Part shown: positions 58,460 through 64,000 of the stretch, in pieces
Position numbering within the stretch: position 1 is the stretch's first letter
Layout: each line of letters starts with the position of its first letter
DNA from: Adineta vaga
Taxonomy: Eukaryota > Rotifera
Assembly (NCBI GenBank): GCA_021613535.1
Contig: CP075496.1
Coordinates: 6,200,001 to 6,264,000 of the forward strand
Length of the DNA: 64,000 nt
Reading direction: 5' to 3'
Program-made: the position numbers and the translations under genes
The notes under the pieces: model-generated
Databases searched by the model: none
Told to the model about the DNA's origin: nothing
What the model saw: only the letters and a program-made list of their open reading frames with translations

Positions 58460-60250
58460 ATGGCTGACAGTGGTGAAAAGCGTGAAGAACCTTGGAAGTA
58501 AGTTTTCAAGTCTATACGGTATCTCTGTTCAAACTTCTTTCACATTATACATGAATTATATGTTTTGTCGAAGGAAAAGAAAATAATCTTTCGTTAAATA
58601 TTCAAGATTCATTTTATTTACAGAAAGTAAACTTGATTGTAAACATTTTTTGTCTACACAATGACAACGAATGACATTGAACATTCCGTCAAGAATAATG
58701 TACACTTTATGAATGAAAACTTTGTTTCGATTGTGTGATAGACTTATTTATTTTATGATATTTCTTCTATAGTCAACCTGCAGATGATCCACAATCATCT
58801 GTCAATGACAGTGAAACAACAAAAGCTGATGATAAACATGTCCAATCAGAAGATACTAGAAATACATCATCTAACAATAATACAGAAAAATCACATACTG
58901 ATGATGCAAATAAATCGTCAGAAATGGAAAAGCCACAATCTTACGATTCTGATGACTTTGAAAATTCGGATGATAATAAGATATCGTATAGTGACAATGA
59001 AAGTGATTTAATTGAATCGATATTGAAGAAAGAAACAGGTTCAAATGCCAACCTACTTAATCATCTTCTGGGTTGTGCTTATGGACAAGCGCTTGGTGAT
59101 GCTTATGGTTTATCAACTGAATTTGAAGATCGTGATATAGTAAATCAAAATTATCCAAATCGTTCGGAATTAATTCCATTTCCGGATTATATCTTAACTT
59201 ATCATAACAGACGATGGAAACGGGGTGATTGGACTGATGATACAGATCAATGGATTTTGATTTTTGAAACATTGACGGAATCCGAGGGTGATGTGACCCT
59301 CTTTGCTAAAAAACTAACAAATTGGATAAAAAGAGGTTTTTCAATTTTGGGTGATCATGGAGGAATGGGATTAGGAGCTAACGTATCACAGGTAATTTTT
59401 CTGAAATAGAGAATAGAAATATAGGATAGATAAAGTCGAAATCTATATAAATTGATAAATCAGAACAGAATAAAAAGATGCCGTAGTTTAGAAAATTTTA
59501 TTTTTCATTTTAGGTTGTGCATTCTAACGGATACCTTCAGGATCCTCTCGCCGCTAGTGAAGCTGTATGGGAACGTAGTGGTCGACAAGCAGCACCCAAT
59601 GGAGCTGTTATGAGATGTTCAGCAGTCGCTTTTGTGCATTTTAATGATTTAGAAAAGGTAAAAACATATTGCAGACTTCTTATATACTAATATCTTTTCA
59701 ATAGTTGAAAACAACTACGGAATTAATGTGTAAAACAACTCATTTTGATCCTCGATGTATTGCTTCTTGTCTAGCGGTTTGCTTGACTATTGCATATCTA
59801 TTACGTAACGAAGGAGGTGATGATATTGAAGCTTTAATAAAACGTGTTCAAGATGAAACTATAGACATTCTTGGTAATAGTTTTTCAAAAGAAGATCGTG
59901 ATTCATTCTTATGGCATACAGATGAAGCACGTACTCTTGACGATCTAAATCTTGATGAATCAAGAAGTATCGGTTATACATATAAGTGTTTAGGATCAGG
60001 TTTTTACGGGTTAAGATCGACTCGTTCATTTGCGGAAACTCTCAATGATCTTATTCGATATGGTGGTGATGCCGATACGAATGGAGCAGTCTGTGGAACA
60101 ATGTATGGCGCAAGACATGGTTATAAAGCATTACCACATGATTGGTTACGTGCTACACCTTTTAAAAAATGGTTCGATAAAAAGATAATCGAATATTTAA
60201 AGCAAATGAAAATAATTCCTCATTCTAAAATTGCGAACATAGACGAGTAA
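58460..60250 (+). CDS. ADP-ribosylglycohydrolase family protein
   Basis: Exons 58460..58497, 58773..59391, 59514..59657 and 59705..60250; phases agree, 448 aa. The first 100 residues are acidic and disordered (DDADKSSE-type, DSDDFENSDD). The catalytic domain then starts at GCAYGQALGDAYGLSTEFE. Metal-binding Asp clusters are GDWTDDTDQ (about residue 165) and GGDADTNGAVCG (about residue 400), as in DraG/ARH enzymes, with AAPNGAVMR between. Such enzymes remove ADP-ribose from proteins or nucleic acid. The sequence pattern is closer, from memory, to bacterial/fungal ADP-ribosylglycohydrolases than to human ARH1/ARH3, but it has three normal introns. Substrate not predictable. Confidence 0.88.
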
Positions 60251-61482
60251 TATGAAATAGAACTTTTCCTTTTCTATTATTCTTCTTGATTTATTATATC
60301 TTCTAAGACAAGAGTATTTTCAAATAAAAAGATAACCGAATTTTTCAGCTAAGGTTCTTTTGATATTTGGAAATCATAGACACAAAGTATATAGTTTAAT
60401 TTCATTGGCTATACTTTTGCACTTACACACAATGGATATGTATGCAAAGAGCAAGAAATACAATCCCGTTTATTTATGAAACTAAATATCTAAATTATCA
60501 CAAACTCTATTAATAGATCGATAACTTTCCTATTCAAATTTCATCTGTGTGGGTATGCGTGTGGGTATGAATTAATAGAATACCCACACAAATACTCTGT
60601 AAAGGCATTATTTATATAGTTCATAGAATTGGAATTAAATATCAATCTGAAATATCGAAATTTTTAAAAAGCATACTACTAATTAGTATTTGATCATTTC
60701 ATTCTTTATTGAGTTTATTCACTTACCTTTCCCTTAATTTCTTCATAGTTGCACGGATGTCTTTTTCTATAAGAAATTGTTTTTCTAAGAATTTTATATA
60801 AATTCACTTGACTTCTTCTGATATTCAATATTCTAATGATTTTAAGTCAGTGAATTTCATTATTCTCTTATACTATATATACATAGTTAAATCATATGAA
60901 TCAGTAATGTGTTCTTTAAATGCCTTCTAATTGACTGTACATAGCTAAGAAATACACATTCATTTTAATTTTAATCTAAACAGATGATAATAACAAAGGT
61001 AAAGACAGCAGACAAGTTCACAAACATACACATCGTCGTTTTTCTCTTTTTCTTTTCTCTTGTTATTACGAATTGTATTGATTTCTGTTGTATGAATAAT
61101 ACTATTTGAAAATGCGACCTTACTAATACAACTCAGCGGAAATGATTGTTGTGTCTTATATCTATATGTACTATACTTAAGTCATGTTTAAACTCAATAA
61201 CGTTCGATAAATACCTATCTGAACAATGTAATATTGATTTAATTGTATAAACACATGGAGAACTTTTTTCTTTCTTCACTAATGATTGAAAGTATCTTAT
61301 CTATTACTCTTTTTCTTTCTTACATAATCGTAAATATTTGGTTACAATTTAGATTAATATTTATCTAATCGTATACAAACATTTTTTTATCGATCTTAAC
61401 TAACAATATAATGAGTTAGTGAATAACTTTATATCTCCTACATTAGCAATTGATTTCATTTTCTTTACTCAATAGAAAAGAC
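60251..61482. other. Intergenic with telomere-like hairpin
   Basis: 1.2 kb. TGTGGG occurs at 60548-60553 and 60560-60565, and its complement at 60583-60588, forming a small hairpin. Otherwise AT-rich, no gene. Confidence 0.45.
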
Positions 61483-63703
61483 ATGTTTTTCATTACTTTC
61501 TTAATATTTGTTTCATTCAGTAATATTGCTGAGTGTCAATTTTGGAATACATCTGATGGTATTCTTCCATGGGAATCTTATTTACAATTAGGGCATATAC
61601 AACGACCATTAGGTTTAACACTTAATCGTTCTTCATTAGCTCATCATCATTTTTCTGTTGGATATCTATGTCTTCAATCATTTATGTATGATGAAGCACA
61701 AGATGCTTTCAATCTTGCAATCAATGTTACTCCTACATTTATCGAAGCACATATTGGTAAAATGCTCTCGTAAGTGATCCAATTAAATATTGTATTTGAT
61801 CACACTATGATCTCTATTTTTGCTTTTATTATTAGATGTAAACATGCATTATGGGCAGATACTGATTTTGAATGTGGCTTAGAAGCTTATAATACAACTC
61901 AAACAATGTTGAAAACGTCAAATATCACACTTTCACCACTACAATCAGCGCTCATTACAACAGTTTATCAATGGTATGCAAATGAATCATCTGTTACAGC
62001 AGGTGAATTATCATTTTTATCATCGATTGAACAATTATCGAAAGTATATCCAAATGAAACTGATATTCAAGTTTTACATGGTCTATCTCTTTTAAATATC
62101 GCTTATCAAAATGAATTTGAAGGTCAAATTGAACCTAAACCAATGCTTGAAGCAAGAAAAATATTAAAATCTGCTCTAAAAAATGAACCAACTCATCCAG
62201 GTGCTCTTCATTATTTAATCCATGCGTTTGATGTCGATCATGTCACAACAGCAGAAAAAGCTGCTGAATTTGCTACCATATACAATAAAACGGTTCTATC
62301 TCTCTCGCATGCACAACATATGCCTGCTCATATTTGGATGCGTACTGGTAAGTTTAGTATAAGACTTTTTATCAATAATTCATATACATTTAGGTGCATG
62401 GCTTCTCGCTATATCTGCTGATCGATCAGCTGTTGAAGTAAGTTTAGGATTATGTGCCACTAAAATATTCCATCGACATATATCCATTTCATCACCTGAT
62501 TTAACATCTATCTTGAAACAATTTAATTCATCAAGTCAAGTTCTATCTTTTCTTCAATGTGATGCAGAGAATCGTGCTCATTCTACAGAATGGCTCTCTT
62601 ATTCTCGTTTACAAGCTGGTGATTGGTTAGGTAGTGTTGCCTTAATTCGAGATCTATTTCTTGCTGAAAATCAATCACTTTCAACACCACATCATTATTT
62701 ACCTTTTGCTTATCGAGCACAAGCACGTTCCATAGTTGATATTTTCTTTTGGTTTCCATATCGGAGAGAATTTCTCGACAAGATACAATCTTTATTAGTA
62801 TTCAACAAAGAACAACCGCTAGTTTTATTTGGTGATAATGCAACGGGCTGGTATCCAATATGGAGTGAAGCAGGATATCGTTTCAGTAGGAAATTTGTTT
62901 TTCTCTTCTCTTCTATTTTATATTTATATCATTCGTATTTAGTTGAATGTCTTCAATTATTAACTAATTTCCATTTAAATAATAATAAATCACAAGTATT
63001 CATAACGATAGACAATCATCTTGAACGCTTCATTATTTTATCCAATCGAACTAGACATTTTAGCAAATATATAGCAAATAATATTTTTTTGATGGCACCA
63101 CAAATTCTTGCGATGCGTTATTATGTTAATGGATTATGGCAAGAATGTTTAAATGAATTATATACAGCTACTCAATTAGAATCAACAGCAGTATCAAATG
63201 GAAATAATCCTACTCTAATCTTTGCACGTTCATCCGAATTATTAGCCATGCATTTATTACTAATGTATGAAACATACCAAGAAGATACGGTAAATTGATA
63301 TTTCTAACGATCTAAATTATGACATGTGATTATTTTATAGAAATGGAATAATTCTTCTGTATATAAGTTAAATGGTTCTGAAATATCATTAGATAAATTT
63401 CCGTCAATGGCTTTAGATTTTTATCAAAAAGAAGATCAAATTGCACCTAATCGAGCGATTAATACACTTGGCATGGCTCGATTAAATGTTCATCTCAATC
63501 ACGAAAATATAGCAACTAGTTTATATCAACAACTTGTTTTTCAAATGACTTCAGCTAATTATAGTGATGAGAATTTTCTTCGAGAAGCAAATCAATATCT
63601 TGAACAACATAATTCAATGATAAAATGTACTTTTTCAATTATTCTAATCATTTTTTCACTATTATCTTCTATTTTGCATTCAACTTTAAATAAAATTTCT
63701 TAA
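61483..63703 (+). CDS. Secreted or membrane-tethered TPR-repeat protein
   Basis: Exons 61483..61769, 61836..62347, 62394..62885, 62943..63289 and 63341..63703; phases agree, 666 aa. Signal peptide (MFFITFLIFVSFSNIAECQF), then TPR-like helical pairs (HHHFSVGYLCLQSFMYDEAQ, EARKILKSALKNEPTHPGAL). The conserved HYLIHAFD and HMPAHIWMRTG motifs match, from memory, a TPR family common in bacteria and present in some invertebrates. Many N-glycosylation sequons. A hydrophobic C-terminus (CTFSIILIIFSLLSSILH) suggests a membrane or GPI anchor. The intron 62886..62942 is 57 bp, in frame and stop-free. A possible extra donor at 62436 was not used because the frame stays open. Role unknown. Confidence 0.8.
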
Positions 63704-64000
63704 ACTCGCGCAATCAACCATTGTACCTGTAATACAATCGATTTTAGATTTTGATAAAAAGAATAATGAAACAAAACGTATCTATACAATCTGTTGAAAT
63801 CTAATGTTCTGATGTATTCAACCTTAGCCCATAGAGAAAAAGTATTGTTTAGAAATAAACGTCAAGACAATACAATACAAAGAATACTCACCTTGAGTAA
63901 CTATTGATGCGTGAATGACTGCTCAAATCCTATTCATCTATTTTGATTTCAACTAAAATATTAGGAGTCTTTGTCATTATTTTATATTTTCGACGCATTA
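63704..64000. other. 3' flank, nothing seen
   Basis: AT-rich end of the window, no gene or repeat recognised. Confidence 0.5.

Noticed and set aside
1-64000. CRISPR arrays, bacterial operons, riboswitches, rRNA genes
   Set aside because: None seen; gene structure is eukaryotic throughout.

Overview
The window looks like nuclear DNA of a small invertebrate, most probably a bdelloid rotifer. It is AT-rich (about 68-70 % AT by eye). Genes are packed on both strands and split by many short GT-AG introns, mostly 46-75 bp, each with a T-rich tract before the acceptor. Clear animal genes are present: syndecan, TMEM198, MAP3K2/3, CFAP100, Rab GDI, xylosyltransferase, an amine GPCR, PXMP4, MGST1, SERAC1 and SLC35C1. 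The bdelloid assignment is an inference. It rests on the compact introns, an intronless gene of a mainly bacterial/fungal/plant MBL-fold family, an envelope-like gene inside inverted-repeat elements, and short tracts of TGTGGG, the telomere unit reported for bdelloids.

Layout. 0-6.8 kb: a truncated acidic protein (-), an MBL-fold hydrolase (-), syndecan (+) and an LRR membrane protein (-). 8-12.7 kb: TMEM198 (+) and a type I membrane protein (+). 13.1-20.5 kb: MAP3K2/3-like kinase (+), whose stop overlaps the stop of CFAP100 (-), then Rab GDI (-). 22.2-29.4 kb: protein xylosyltransferase (+) and a large disordered protein (+). 29.9-42.1 kb: an alpha1-adrenergic/octopamine-like receptor (-), a 5.3-kb gene desert, PXMP4 (-), MGST1 (-) and a PRDM9-type PR/SET protein (-) that needs a 7-nt microexon. 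42.6-48.4 kb: a tight + cluster of SERAC1, a small membrane protein and the GDP-fucose transporter SLC35C1, with a possible trans-splice acceptor between the last two.

49-58 kb is an accessory zone. It holds a decayed envelope-like gene split by a 1.4-kb foldback element, an intronless GPCR, and a 2.8-kb element whose 432-bp inverted arms enclose a second broken envelope-like gene. 58.4-63.7 kb returns to ordinary genes: an ADP-ribosylglycohydrolase and a secreted TPR protein.

Several genes touch glycoconjugates or membranes: syndecan as a glycosaminoglycan core, xylosyltransferase as the enzyme that starts such chains, and the Golgi GDP-fucose importer. They are dispersed and no co-regulation is visible. 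Exon borders were set by hand from GT-AG sites, reading frame and remembered family structure. Where a border is uncertain this is stated.
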